64,000 nt of DNA from Brevibacillus formosus (GCF_003013405.1 NZ_PXZL01000034.1:93648-157647), one strand, 5' to 3'; shown: positions 26,540 through 35,822, counted from the stretch's first letter. A program made the numbers and translations. Notes: a model not told the origin generated them from the letters alone.

Positions 26540-27793
26540 GTGAACGAGATTTTTCGCAATCGCAATTTTCGCAGGCTGTTTCTTTCCAATTTGTTTTCAG
26601 GCTTTGGCCAGGGGATGACCATGATCGGGATATCTTGGTATTTGGTAGAATCCACAGGCTCAGCCAGCCTACTTGGTTCCACCATGCTTCTCTCCTCGAT
26701 AATGACACTGTTCATCGGACCTTATTTGGGTACATTGATTGACCGCTTTTCCCGCAAGGCCATTCTACAGCTGGAACAGCTAGGAGGCTTCTCGGTGCTC
26801 GCTCTTGTAACAGCTTGGGGATTTTGGGGGACTTATCAAGAGTGGATGATGGTACTCATTTTTTTGGCGTCGATGTTCATGTTTCAGGTTCACGAACCTG
26901 CACAGTCAGCCTTCGTACAGGAAACCTTTGAGCAAAAGCACTACAATGTGATCAATTCTACCATGGAAATTCAAAACCAGACCGCTTTGGTCCTCGCAGG
27001 AGCTTTCGCAGGTTTTCTATTGGGGAAATACGGATTACATATAGTGCTGATCCTTAACACTTTGACCTATCTGATCGCTTTTCTCTCCTTAACCGGAATC
27101 GATTATGTGTTTACACAAGAAAAACAAGTAGAAAAAGACCTCCGAACATCCTGGGTGTCACAATTTCAGCAAAGCTGGGTCTATATCAAAGAAAAACGAG
27201 GGTTTATCGTATTCGGAATTGCTGCGTTGATACCATTCCTCGCCGTTATGCTGACGAACCTGCTCAACCCTATCTTTGTTAGCCAAGTTTTGGGGGAAGA
27301 TGTGGCGATCTATTCCATGGGAGAGGTTACGTATTCCATCGGTGCAGTGCTGGCGGGATTTCTTCTTACCTGGTTTCGTGGAAAAATCGGTGCTTTTCCT
27401 TATATGGTAGGGAATTACATCTTGATGGCGATTGCTCTTGTAATGACCGTTGTGATCCCAGTGGGCTCGGTTTTTGTGTTACTCTCTGCGTTTATGGGCT
27501 GGTGCAATGTATCAACCAGACTGATCCGACAGACCATCTATATGGAACTGCTACCTAATCGTTTTATAGGCAGGGTCCTGAGCTTTTTTCGGTCGATTGG
27601 TACATGCATGCGGCTGTTATTACTCGCTCTATTTACTCTCATGCTAGATTCAACAGGCGGATCAGTCGGTTACCTTGTATTGGCAGGTCTTTTGGTAACG
27701 GCCACACTAGGAATCGTCTTTTCCATGGGTATGCTGATCCAGCGGGTAGACACCACCGATGCTGTGGCAGACCAAGGCACTATGAAGCACTAA
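26540..27793 (+). CDS. MFS efflux transporter (MefA/macrolide-efflux-like)
   Basis: 417 residues from the GTG at 26540, nine bases after AAAGGGA; a longer frame to 26486 would start inside the leader hairpin. About twelve hydrophobic helices. The N-terminus IFRNRNFRRLFLSNLFSGFG and the loop GTLIDRFSRKAIL are typical of the MFS_3 branch that includes Mef macrolide exporters. It probably exports a drug or toxic metabolite. The leader suggests induction by a ribosome-acting compound. No ABC-F or erm gene is adjacent. Confidence 0.88.
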   Translation: MNEIFRNRNFRRLFLSNLFSGFGQGMTMIGISWYLVESTGSASLLGSTMLLSSIMTLFIGPYLGTLIDRFSRKAILQLEQLGGFSVLALVTAWGFWGTYQEWMMVLIFLASMFMFQVHEPAQSAFVQETFEQKHYNVINSTMEIQNQTALVLAGAFAGFLLGKYGLHIVLILNTLTYLIAFLSLTGIDYVFTQEKQVEKDLRTSWVSQFQQSWVYIKEKRGFIVFGIAALIPFLAVMLTNLLNPIFVSQVLGEDVAIYSMGEVTYSIGAVLAGFLLTWFRGKIGAFPYMVGNYILMAIALVMTVVIPVGSVFVLLSAFMGWCNVSTRLIRQTIYMELLPNRFIGRVLSFFRSIGTCMRLLLLALFTLMLDSTGGSVGYLVLAGLLVTATLGIVFSMGMLIQRVDTTDAVADQGTMKH

Positions 27794-27812
27794 GTCTGTC
27801 AGCTTTCCTATA

Positions 27813-27861
27813 AAAAGACAGCGGTAGCTATGGACGTGAAAGTACATCCTAGACTACCGCT
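27813..27861 (-). terminator. Intrinsic terminator between convergent exporter and desulfhydrase
   Basis: AGCGGTAG (27820-27827) pairs with CTACCGCT (27854-27861). On the minus strand it is followed by GTCTTTTTATAG. Confidence 0.75.
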
Positions 27862-27871
27862 GCCTGCTACG

Positions 27872-28876
27872 TTATTTGGATGGCAAAAACAGCTGCGGAA
27901 CGGTATACAGCGCTGGGGCACCACCCGTATGCAGGAACAGCACCTGATCGTTCCGACTAAAACGACCTTCGCGAATCATGCCGATCAAGCCTGCCATTGC
28001 CTTCCCCGTATAAACTGGATCTAGCAAAATTCCCTCTGTCCGAGCGACCAGCTGAACGGCCTCGATCATACCATCCGTCGGAATCGCATAGCCTGGCCCG
28101 ACAAATCTGTCGTCGCAAAGCACGGCTTCTGCTCGTATGTCCCCTTGCAAACCGATCAGTGCAGCCGAACTGCGCAGTAACCCCATCACCTTTGCTTCTT
28201 GTGCAGCACGATCGCGGCTGACATTGATCCCGATTACTTTTGTGTTGGACTGGCGCGCCATAAAACCGGCAAGCAGACCGGCTTGCGTACCGCCGCTTCC
28301 CGTTGCCGTCACGACATAATCGTACGGTGTCGTCGTTTCCCAAGCCTGCTGCTCGATTTCTTCCGCACACGCCATGTACCCCAAGGACCCGACTTCGTTG
28401 GAGCCTCCTACAGGGATCAGATATGGTTTTCTGCCCTGTTTTCGCAGACCTTCACCGAGCTCTTCCATAGCTGCAAGCAAATCTGCCTCTGCGGGAATGA
28501 CCTCGATTTTTTCTGCTCCGAGCAAGTGGAACAACAGATGATTGCCGCTCGCTTGCGGTTGGTAGTCGCCCGTCTCAGGCGCGGACAGCACGAGCTGGCA
28601 GTGCAGACCTTCGCGAACTGCCGCCGCCAGAGTCAACCGGCAGTGATTGGATTGGACAGCTCCGCATGTAATCAATGTATCTGCCCCTTGCTCAATTGCC
28701 TCCGCCACCAAATACTCCAGCTTTCGCGTCTTGTTTCCCCCTGCTGTCAAGCCAAGCATGTCGTCTCGCTTGATAGAAATACTCGGTCCGCCTAACTCCT
28801 TGGACAAACGCTCCAGCCTTTCGATTGGTGTATGACCCTGCGTGTATTTTCTGCGATGGTAACGGATTTGGTTCAT
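27872..28876 (-). CDS. D-cysteine desulfhydrase / ACC deaminase-like PLP enzyme
   Basis: 334 residues of the fold-type II PLP family. The Schiff-base lysine lies in TAGGNKTRKLEYL, the substrate-binding part in GAVQSNHCRLTLAAA, and the phosphate-binding loop in TATGSGGTQAGLLAG. The match is to D-cysteine desulfhydrase (DcyD/YedO) more than to true ACC deaminase, but sequence alone does not fully separate them. D-cysteine desulfhydrase yields pyruvate, H2S and ammonia. The gene is monocistronic. Confidence 0.88.
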   Translation of the reverse strand: MNQIRYHRRKYTQGHTPIERLERLSKELGGPSISIKRDDMLGLTAGGNKTRKLEYLVAEAIEQGADTLITCGAVQSNHCRLTLAAAVREGLHCQLVLSAPETGDYQPQASGNHLLFHLLGAEKIEVIPAEADLLAAMEELGEGLRKQGRKPYLIPVGGSNEVGSLGYMACAEEIEQQAWETTTPYDYVVTATGSGGTQAGLLAGFMARQSNTKVIGINVSRDRAAQEAKVMGLLRSSAALIGLQGDIRAEAVLCDDRFVGPGYAIPTDGMIEAVQLVARTEGILLDPVYTGKAMAGLIGMIREGRFSRNDQVLFLHTGGAPALYTVPQLFLPSK

Positions 28877-29000
28877 GCTTTTCTCCCCTTCTGCTTGGCG
28901 TTTGTTATGTGACTTTTTTTCACAATTGACTTACCCCTTTGATTCTATACCATTATCTGGTATCCATAACATTACGAACAGAGAGGTAAGAAAACATTAA

Positions 29001-29240
29001 ATTTATTTCCGGAAAAAGAAACGTGCTCCGCATTTATTTGTTGGCCTGATTCTTTTTTATCTCATCTTGAACATGATCGATTTGTTGGCTTGGGCGAGCT
29101 TTGACAATCTTTTCGGAGACACAAGTCAGTATGTCAAGCAATCGGGACTAAGCTTGCTTCATACTTGTATCACCGCAATGATCTGGGTTCCCTATTTCCG
29201 CTTGTCCAAGCGAGTGAAGAATACATTTGTGAATGAATGA
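29001..29240 (+). pseudogene. C-terminal remnant of a DUF2569 membrane protein
   Basis: A plus-strand frame of 80 codons without a start, entered right after a TAA at 28998-29000. It reads FRKKKRAPHLFVGLILFYLI at its N-terminus and ends with AMIWVPYFRLSKRVKNTFVNE, the conserved end of DUF2569 proteins, which normally have about 140 residues and four membrane helices. Only the last two helices remain. Its last 49 bases are shared, antisense, with the 3' end of the Crp-family gene. Confidence 0.75.
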
Positions 29241-29938
29241 GGGGCCAGCGCTTCCCTCAATCGCTCCCGATGGACCCATAACGGCTTACGCAGTCCTGTC
29301 TTCTTCACGATGCCTTCTGCAGTTAGCTCATGGAGCGTCTCTGTTACAGTTTCACGAATACACCCCATCATCGTCGCCAGCTCCTGATGCGTCAGGTTCA
29401 CTGCCAGCTCGATCCATTCTGGTGCGTCAGCCTGGCGCTCCCCTCCGTATTTTTCACACAGCCTGCCGAGCAAATAGACAAGACGCTGTCGCACACTTCC
29501 ATACGCCATGAGCTCCATCATTTCTTCTACCTCTCGTAAGCGATTTGAAACAATCTCGATAAAATGCAAGGCAAGCCTCGGCTTCTCCAGCATCAGCTCT
29601 TCAAATTTTCCTTTATCAATCGAACAAATCAACGAATCTTCCCACGCTTCAGCGTACATATTCGTTGAACTAATCGTAAACGACCCGACCTCGCCAAACA
29701 CATGGCCTGTGCCGAGCAAATCAATCGTCAGCTCTTTGCCGTCAGCCGACAGCTTGTATAGGCGAACCTTCCCAGCCTTGATCAAAAACAGCCTTTTCTG
29801 CTCCAGATGAGGGGAGGAGATCATCGTTCCTTTTTTGACCACTTCCATAGGAGTCGCCGGTTCCAATTGGGCCAGCTCATCTTCACTTAACGACTGAAAC
29901 AAATTGATACGGGATAAAAACTTCTCCTTTTCAATCAC
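29192..29938 (-). CDS. Crp/Fnr-family transcriptional regulator
   Basis: 248 residues from the GTG at 29938, which follows AGGAGG by nine bases; an upstream GTG at 29959 is less well placed. The N-terminal cyclic-nucleotide-binding-like barrel includes TIDLLGTGHVFGEVGSFTIS. The C-terminal Crp helix-turn-helix is LTHQELATMMGCIRETVTET. There is no cysteine cluster, so it is not an Fe-S Fnr. The last 16 residues are read from DNA that is antisense to the DUF2569 remnant, so the C-terminus may have been extended by a rearrangement. Targets unknown. Confidence 0.9.
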   Translation of the reverse strand: MIEKEKFLSRINLFQSLSEDELAQLEPATPMEVVKKGTMISSPHLEQKRLFLIKAGKVRLYKLSADGKELTIDLLGTGHVFGEVGSFTISSTNMYAEAWEDSLICSIDKGKFEELMLEKPRLALHFIEIVSNRLREVEEMMELMAYGSVRQRLVYLLGRLCEKYGGERQADAPEWIELAVNLTHQELATMMGCIRETVTETLHELTAEGIVKKTGLRKPLWVHRERLREALAPHSFTNVFFTRLDKRK

Positions 29939-30047
29939 TGTGTACTGCCTCCTGCTCACTGTAGGCTGGACTACATATTGTATGGATCACTCCCATTATA
30001 CTCCTCGTTAAGCAATGGATTTCGAATGAACAAAGGAGTGTAAATCG

Positions 30048-30389
30048 TTGAACACATTCATCATGATTCTTTCACTGATTTTGGCTTTGATGTTTTCCAT
30101 CTCTGTGTTAATGAAATTTTTACGCGCAAACTCTATGCTCCAGCACTGGAAGGAATACAGGTACCCCCTTTGGTTTATGGACGTGATTGCCTCACTTGAG
30201 CTGGTCGGAGTCATCGGCGTAATTAGCTCCTTTTGGATTCCTGGGGTACTAACACTCGCTTGCACCCTGTTCGCCATCCTCATGCTTGGTGCTATCCATG
30301 CCCATCTTTTTCGGGCAAAACATAAGCCCGTCATGGCGATAAATGCGGTATTTATGCTAATTTGCTCGTTGCTTCTTCTTTGGCTTTAA
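30048..30389 (+). CDS. DoxX-like small membrane protein
   Basis: 113 residues, starting at TTG 30048 behind AAAGGAG. Four hydrophobic helices with the DoxX-like pattern MKFLRAN and YPLWFMDVIASLELVGVIGV. These proteins are integral membrane components with unclear function, some linked to oxidative defence. The last four bases overlap the convergent DUF3267 gene. Confidence 0.8.
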   Translation: MNTFIMILSLILALMFSISVLMKFLRANSMLQHWKEYRYPLWFMDVIASLELVGVIGVISSFWIPGVLTLACTLFAILMLGAIHAHLFRAKHKPVMAINAVFMLICSLLLLWL

Positions 30390-31003
30390 TCGTTTCCGAG
30401 CGCTTTCCAGTACGTCTTTTGTCCGTTACTGATCAAGATTGCCTGTTTCGGAACTTGCTTCATCACCAGAAAAAGATTCAGCATATCGACCGAAGAAGCG
30501 ATTGCGTTTATTAAAATCATAAATTTTAATACAGTAGTGAACAGCCCCAAAAAACCTAAAAGAACAGGCAACATAATCGAAATGAGAATGAATGGAGCGA
30601 TGGTAATCAGGATGTATCTTGCTTTTGGAATCTTTTCTTCCGTTGCTACAAACCCGCCAAACAACGTAAGCCCCATCCATGTTTTTTCTGATCTCAAGAA
30701 ATTCGGGATAAAAATCAAATGCAAGCATTCATGAATAATGACCAAGGCGAGTAGAGAGAATATCGCACCGAAGTCAATGGATATGGATAGCGAATCAGAT
30801 GTCAGCCCCAATTCCTCCAAGGTTATTGGCGAAAAAAAATGGATGATCCCAAAAACGATGAGTGCGTTAATCAGCATGAAAGGAATCGATAAAAGAGTTG
30901 CCCTGCCCAAACTCTGTGGTTCATTCAGTGGAACCCATTCATTTTTCATCAACTCAACATGTACATTTTCATGATACTGTGGCAATTTGGTTGTGATTCT
31001 CAT
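30386..31003 (-). CDS. DUF3267 putative membrane zinc metalloprotease
   Basis: 205 residues from the ATG at 31003, after GGGGAGG. Four to five hydrophobic helices. The active-site motif HECLH lies in ALVIIHECLHLIFIPNF, which marks it as a member of the DUF3267/YuxH-like intramembrane zincin group. A second conserved segment is ILITIAPFILISIMLPV. Substrate unknown. It is monocistronic. Confidence 0.85.
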   Translation of the reverse strand: MRITTKLPQYHENVHVELMKNEWVPLNEPQSLGRATLLSIPFMLINALIVFGIIHFFSPITLEELGLTSDSLSISIDFGAIFSLLALVIIHECLHLIFIPNFLRSEKTWMGLTLFGGFVATEEKIPKARYILITIAPFILISIMLPVLLGFLGLFTTVLKFMILINAIASSVDMLNLFLVMKQVPKQAILISNGQKTYWKALGND

Positions 31004-31077
31004 AAAAAAACCTCCCCTTTCTAGTAAGACGTTCACCCTATGTGATCAGTTTCTTTAATGGGGAGATAAATAAAAAA

Positions 31078-31112
31078 AGGCTAATCTCCTGAGCTGGCTT
31101 GGAGACTAGCCT
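31078..31112. terminator. Bidirectional intrinsic terminator
   Basis: AGGCTAaTCTCC (31078-31089) pairs with GGAGActAGCCT (31101-31112), with A-rich sequence on the left and TTTTTCTC on the right. It separates the CDF transporter gene and the DUF3267 gene. Confidence 0.85.
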
Positions 31113-31128
31113 TTTTCTCGTGGTCATA

Positions 31129-32064
31129 TTATGCTTGCTTAAGCAAAAACTGCTTACCATATTCCCCGTGATCCAGAATCGTCGGGTGCTCGATCTGAAT
31201 CGTCGAATGGTCAATTCCGTACTTCGTTTGCAAAATGTGATTAATCGCCAGAATGACACAATACGGCTGAATGCCTTCACGAACGAACACATGCGCTGTC
31301 AGGGAGTAATGCTCCGTGGATACCGCCCACAGGTGCAGCTCATGAACATCCTCCACGCCCTCTACCTCATTGAGGTCCTGACGGATTTGCTCGAGATCAA
31401 ACTGCTCTGGAACAGATTCCATCAACACGAGCAGCGACTCACGAATGATTTTGGCACCACCTGTAAAAATAATTCCCCCAATCACCAAGCTGATCAACGG
31501 GTCGAACAAGTAGTAGCCTGTCATGTAAATGAGAATCGCCGATGTAATTACACCGACAGAGCTGAGCAAATCTCCGATAAAGTGCCATAACGCGCTTTTT
31601 ACATTGAGATTGTCTTCTTCCTTCATACTGCGGGAAAGTACGATCGTCAGCACGATGTTTACAACCAAGCCGATGGATGCAATGGTCAGCATCAACTGCA
31701 AATCAACGTCTTGCGGATTGATCATCCGCTTGATCCCTTCAATAACAATCCCGATCGCAATCACGGCAAGAGCCAAGCCATTCAAGAATGAAGCAATGAT
31801 TTCAAAACGGAGAAATCCAAACGTGTACTTCTTAGTCGGCTTACGTGTCGCCATATAAATAGCAGTCATACTCAACCCTAATGCGAAGACGTCAGAAATC
31901 ATATGGGCGGAATCGGACAGGAGCGCGAGTGAATTGGACATCAAGCCCCCCACCACTTCCACGATCGTAAAAAACAACGTCAATAAGAGCGTAATCCACA
32001 AAGTTTTCTTCGATGTTTGCTGTTCTTTCACATGATCAAGATGATGATAATCACCCTTTTTCAT
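31129..32064 (-). CDS. Cation diffusion facilitator (CzcD/ZitB-type)
   Basis: 311 residues from the ATG at 32064 after AGAGGTG; the in-frame GTG at 32073 is too close to that site. Six membrane helices with the metal-binding pairs SDSAHMISDVFAL in helix 2 and ALWHFIGDLLSSVG in helix 5. The C-terminal cytoplasmic domain carries VEDVHELHLWAVS. It exports zinc and perhaps cobalt or cadmium in exchange for protons. It is monocistronic; no adjacent metal regulator is seen. Confidence 0.93.
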   Translation of the reverse strand: MKKGDYHHLDHVKEQQTSKKTLWITLLLTLFFTIVEVVGGLMSNSLALLSDSAHMISDVFALGLSMTAIYMATRKPTKKYTFGFLRFEIIASFLNGLALAVIAIGIVIEGIKRMINPQDVDLQLMLTIASIGLVVNIVLTIVLSRSMKEEDNLNVKSALWHFIGDLLSSVGVITSAILIYMTGYYLFDPLISLVIGGIIFTGGAKIIRESLLVLMESVPEQFDLEQIRQDLNEVEGVEDVHELHLWAVSTEHYSLTAHVFVREGIQPYCVILAINHILQTKYGIDHSTIQIEHPTILDHGEYGKQFLLKQA

Positions 32065-32212
32065 ACGTATCACCTCTGTCCATTTAAATTATAAAAATTA
32101 CAATCTAAGAATTAATGTAATCATATCCCTTTTTTCAACGATATTCAAATGAACATTTTATGGATCATACAAGTGATTTTCATTACCAGTCATGTCGTAC
32201 CAAGACAAAAAA

Positions 32213-32236
32213 AGCCTCATCCAAAAGGATTAGGCT
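32213..32236 (-). terminator. Intrinsic terminator of the MurNAc operon
   Basis: AGCCTcATCC (32213-32222) pairs with GGATtAGGCT (32227-32236). The minus strand runs into TTTTTTTGTC. Confidence 0.85.
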
Positions 32237-32238
32237 GA

Positions 32239-33153
32239 TCATTCCGGTTTGTGATTCCCTTCCAAAATCCTTCGAATATTGCCCTTGTACTGGGTGAGCA
32301 AGCGGCTTGCTTCCTCTGCTTGCAGCCCTGTCTTCTGCATCACGATTGCCAGTTTTGCGTCACCGTCTGCCTTGTTCAACAGTACGTCTGCCTCGTCGGC
32401 AGAGACGTTGGTCGCTTCGGCGACAATTTGTTTTGCCCGTTCCTTTAGTTTCTCATTGGTTACCTGCACATTGACCATCAAATTTTTGTACACTTTCCCT
32501 AACCGCACCATGCATCCGGTCGTAATCATATTGAGAACCATCTTCTGCGCCGTCGCTGCTTTTAAGCGAGTCGATCCAGTCACTACCTCTGGCCCGACTA
32601 CCACATTAATCGCCACATCCGCACCTTGGCTGATCTGCGCCTCCTGGTTGCAGGACAACGAAATGATTTTGGCCTGCTGCCCTCTTGCTTCCGCCAATGC
32701 TCCGATGACATAGGGTGTCCGACCACTCGCTGCAATTCCCACCACGGCATCCCCTGCCTTTACGCCATAGGCAATCACATCTTCTCTGCCGTTCTGCTCC
32801 ACGTCTTCGGCTCCTTCGACTGCCCTAACGATCGCTTTTTCCCCGCCTGCTATGACTCCCTGCACCAATGAGGGGTCCGTCCCAAAGGTCGGGGGGCATT
32901 CAGCAGCATCGAGCAAGCCCAATCTCCCACTCGTTCCCGCTCCAAAATAAAAGAGTCTTCCGCCATTTTCCAGACATTCTGCGATTAAGTCAACAGCCGC
33001 TGCAATCGAAGCCAGCTCCTTTTCAACGGCAAACGCAACTGTTTTATCCTCTTCATTCATAATCTGGACAATTTCCATCGTAGAGAATTTATCCAGCTCT
33101 TCCGTATTCCGATTCCTTGTTTCTGTTGTTAAATCACGCAGGTGAAACTTCAT
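32239..33153 (-). CDS. murQ: N-acetylmuramic acid 6-phosphate etherase MurQ
   Basis: 304 residues from the ATG at 33153 behind GGGAGG. The SIS-domain core shows as LFYFGAGTSGRLGLLDAAEC, then AGDAVVGIAASGRTPYVIGA, with the MurQ-specific PPTFGTDPSLVQG and VGPEVVTGSTRLKAATAQK. The C-terminal helical ATNVSADEADVLLNKADGDA is also conserved. It splits MurNAc-6-phosphate into GlcNAc-6-phosphate and D-lactate in the cytoplasm. It is the last gene of the wall-recycling operon; NagZ lies just upstream. Confidence 0.96.
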   Translation of the reverse strand: MKFHLRDLTTETRNRNTEELDKFSTMEIVQIMNEEDKTVAFAVEKELASIAAAVDLIAECLENGGRLFYFGAGTSGRLGLLDAAECPPTFGTDPSLVQGVIAGGEKAIVRAVEGAEDVEQNGREDVIAYGVKAGDAVVGIAASGRTPYVIGALAEARGQQAKIISLSCNQEAQISQGADVAINVVVGPEVVTGSTRLKAATAQKMVLNMITTGCMVRLGKVYKNLMVNVQVTNEKLKERAKQIVAEATNVSADEADVLLNKADGDAKLAIVMQKTGLQAEEASRLLTQYKGNIRRILEGNHKPE

Positions 33154-33218
33154 CCAGTTACCTCCCACCCATCTACACTCATCTTCTCTTTCTACCCCAC
33201 ACTATGCTGCTTTTTCTC

Positions 33219-34805
33219 CTATGGAAACAGGCTGACCGGAAGATGTCCAACGGCCTTTCTTTCCCCGAACAAAATGTCTGCCACAAGCTCTATAGCATGG
33301 TACGTATGGTCGTAAACGGCGAGATACGCATCGACCTGTGGCATTACCAGGAGATCATACGGGTTTCGCAGGGCGACAGCCACGACCTTTTTCCCCTGTT
33401 GAACTAACCGATTCACCAGCAGCGATTGGCCTTTAAAGATATGGGCATTGTACGTAAAAACGACGATGTGCTCCGCAGCTGACATCACATGCGCCACAAG
33501 CTCCACTTCATCCTCTGTCGGGTTGAGCGTCGACATCCTATGGTAGTCAACTTCACGATATTTTCTCAACGGTGCGATCAATTCTCCAGAAGCTGCTTGC
33601 CCATCCTCTGCCAAAGTGAGGTTGGCAATCCCCGGAAAAATCACGCCGAGCGGTTGCCTGCCTCTTTGTAAAGGAAGCAGCTGATGTTCATTTTTCACCA
33701 AGGTTATGGCTTGGGCGAGCGCACTTCTCGCCATGTCTGCATGCTGATGACGATCAAAGGAAGGGCCTTTTGCTCGCAAGCAATGCTCCCAGGAAAGAAA
33801 TCGTTTCTTTAATTGAAGCACGCGATTTACGGCTTCGTTGACCCGCTCATCTGACAGCTCCCCTGAATGAATGGCCGCAACGAGTCGTTCGTACGTTTTT
33901 TGCTGAACTTCATGCGTATGGGAAACCAGAACAAGATCGATGCCAGCCTGCACACAACGCACCGCCGCTTCCGCAACCCCGATGGTACCCGCAATGGCAG
34001 CCATCTCCATACAATCCGTAATCGCGACACCATCAAAGCCGAGGGACTCACGTAATATTCCCGTCACGATCTCCTTGGAATACGTAGCAGGAGAGCCTGA
34101 CTCATCCATACTGGGCAAACTGATATGTCCAACCATCACCATGGGGACTCCTGCCGCGATAATGCGCTGGAATGGAACCAACTCGACCTGATCCAGCCGC
34201 GTCCGATCATGCCCGAGCACAGGAACAGCTTCATGAGAATCGGTGCTCGTATCGCCATGACCGGGGAAGTGCTTGATAGAGGGAATGACACCACTCGCAA
34301 GCAAGCCTTGAATGGCGGCCTCACCAAACCGCGCCACCTGCTCTGGCGCTTCTCCGAAAGACCGCACCCCAATAACCGGATTGTCTGCATTGTTGTTCAC
34401 ATCGACCGTCGGGGCGAAATTGACTGAAATCCCTGCTGCACGCAGCTCCTCACCTGTTGCCTGGTAGATGCGCTTGGCTTGATCGAGATCGCCTGTCGCA
34501 CCCAAAGCCATCGCTCCTGGAAAGCGCGTCGCCCCTTTTTGCAGACGGGAAACCACACCATTTTCCTGATCGGTCCCGATCAACAGCGGATAGGGATGCC
34601 AAGACTCATGCGCCCAGCTCTGGAGCTTCTGTACGCGCTGATAGGTCTCCTCCGGTGTCCCGATGTTGCGGCTAAAAAGAATCACGTTGCCAATCTGTTT
34701 TTGTTTAATCCATACTTCCATTTCTTCGGGAATATCCAGCGTAGGGTAACCGATCATCAGCAGTTGCCCAACCTTCTGTTCTACTGTCATATGTTCGGCT
34801 TGCAT
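33219..34805 (-). CDS. nagZ: Beta-N-acetylglucosaminidase NagZ (GH3) with C-terminal domain
   Basis: 528 residues from the ATG at 34805 (GGGAGGAGG upstream). The GH3 hallmarks are LLIGTDQENGVVSRLQKGAT, the KHFPGHGDTSTDSH motif with the His/Asp catalytic dyad, and the nucleophile aspartate in GVAITDCMEMAAIAG. The C-terminal 200 residues form the extra alpha/beta domain found in Bacillus NagZ (YbbD). It cleaves GlcNAc from muropeptides. No signal peptide is visible, so it should act in the cytoplasm on imported disaccharides, unlike secreted B. subtilis NagZ. This fits the upstream ABC importer. Confidence 0.95.
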   Translation of the reverse strand: MQAEHMTVEQKVGQLLMIGYPTLDIPEEMEVWIKQKQIGNVILFSRNIGTPEETYQRVQKLQSWAHESWHPYPLLIGTDQENGVVSRLQKGATRFPGAMALGATGDLDQAKRIYQATGEELRAAGISVNFAPTVDVNNNADNPVIGVRSFGEAPEQVARFGEAAIQGLLASGVIPSIKHFPGHGDTSTDSHEAVPVLGHDRTRLDQVELVPFQRIIAAGVPMVMVGHISLPSMDESGSPATYSKEIVTGILRESLGFDGVAITDCMEMAAIAGTIGVAEAAVRCVQAGIDLVLVSHTHEVQQKTYERLVAAIHSGELSDERVNEAVNRVLQLKKRFLSWEHCLRAKGPSFDRHQHADMARSALAQAITLVKNEHQLLPLQRGRQPLGVIFPGIANLTLAEDGQAASGELIAPLRKYREVDYHRMSTLNPTEDEVELVAHVMSAAEHIVVFTYNAHIFKGQSLLVNRLVQQGKKVVAVALRNPYDLLVMPQVDAYLAVYDHTYHAIELVADILFGERKAVGHLPVSLFP

Positions 34806-34836
34806 GGAATCCTCCTCCCTACCGACTTGAATCTTT

Positions 34837-35799
34837 TTATGAGAATACTTTGCCGTACTTCGCATACTGCTTCCAGCTGCGATACCCGAGCCTCGCATAG
34901 AAATCAACCAGCGTCGTCCAATCGATGACAATGTTTGAGATACCTCGATTACGCAAAGCTACAATGCCCGCCTCTACAATCGCCAGTCCCAACCCCCGTC
35001 CCCTATATTCCGCATCTACACCCAACGGACCGATGCCGCCCAGCCCATCTGCAAACAAAGGTGCCCAGTATACGTTTTGGGCAATAAATGGAGAATCGGC
35101 ATCATTGATCCGGCAAAAACCGACGATCTCGCCGTGCAGCTCCACCACGACAAATTCGCGTCCGGTTCCTCCTCGTTGGAAATAGTGAATGGCTTCATAC
35201 TCCCAGCGTCCGGGAAAGCACCGATGCAAGAAGGCCAAAAAGGCATCCTCGTCCGCCCTCGTCAACAGTCGAAAGCGGCCATCCGGTACCTTTGGCAATT
35301 CCAGCTCCGCTGGTTCGAGATACTGGCCTAACAGATCGTTCTCTAACCGGTCCTCCGAGTGATACCCTTGTCGCTCGAACCACGCTTTTACGTCCGCAGA
35401 TTCATCGGGTATGCCCGGGAAATAATGATACGGATCGCGTCCCAGCAAGACCTTTTCCACCCCTTGCTCTCGCAACGCATTTTCTGCCCTTGCCAGCAAT
35501 TCACGCCCGACCCCTTGCCCGCGATGTGCTGTAGACACGAGCAACACCTGAATCCAGCCAATGCCTTTTCCCAACTGAATGTCGAGCTTTTCCTGCCAGC
35601 ATTTGGCCACGACAAAACCGACAGGACGCTGCGTCACAGCATCTATCGCAATCCACGACCCGGCTTTGACTACATTCTGATCCTCAAAGCTGTTTTGCCG
35701 CATGAGCCCAGGCCGCATGGGAAAGCGATCGCCCAACTCCTGATTCCACAGCTCGCACAGAGCGTACGCATATTGATCGTCCCAAGGTACGTATTGCAC
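34837..35799 (-). CDS. Tandem-GNAT acetyltransferase in the recycling operon
   Basis: 320 residues starting at GTG 35799, ten bases after GGGAGG. Two GNAT domains: the first has HRGQGVGRELLARAENALR, the second has VDAEYRGRGLGLAIVEAGIV, both acetyl-CoA loops of R-x-x-G-x-G/A type. The C-terminus ends in DFYARLGYRSWKQ, a standard GNAT ending. It lies between the permease and nagZ genes, so it may acetylate an amino sugar or muropeptide, but the substrate is unproven. Confidence 0.88.
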   Translation of the reverse strand: MQYVPWDDQYAYALCELWNQELGDRFPMRPGLMRQNSFEDQNVVKAGSWIAIDAVTQRPVGFVVAKCWQEKLDIQLGKGIGWIQVLLVSTAHRGQGVGRELLARAENALREQGVEKVLLGRDPYHYFPGIPDESADVKAWFERQGYHSEDRLENDLLGQYLEPAELELPKVPDGRFRLLTRADEDAFLAFLHRCFPGRWEYEAIHYFQRGGTGREFVVVELHGEIVGFCRINDADSPFIAQNVYWAPLFADGLGGIGPLGVDAEYRGRGLGLAIVEAGIVALRNRGISNIVIDWTTLVDFYARLGYRSWKQYAKYGKVFS

Positions 35800-35822
35800 C
35801 GGATACTTGCCTCCCTTACGCC

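Noticed and set aside
28908..28924. Possible Crp/Fnr box TGTGA...TCACA before the D-cysteine desulfhydrase gene
   Set aside because: The spacer is seven bases, not six, and consists of a T run, so a chance match is likelier.
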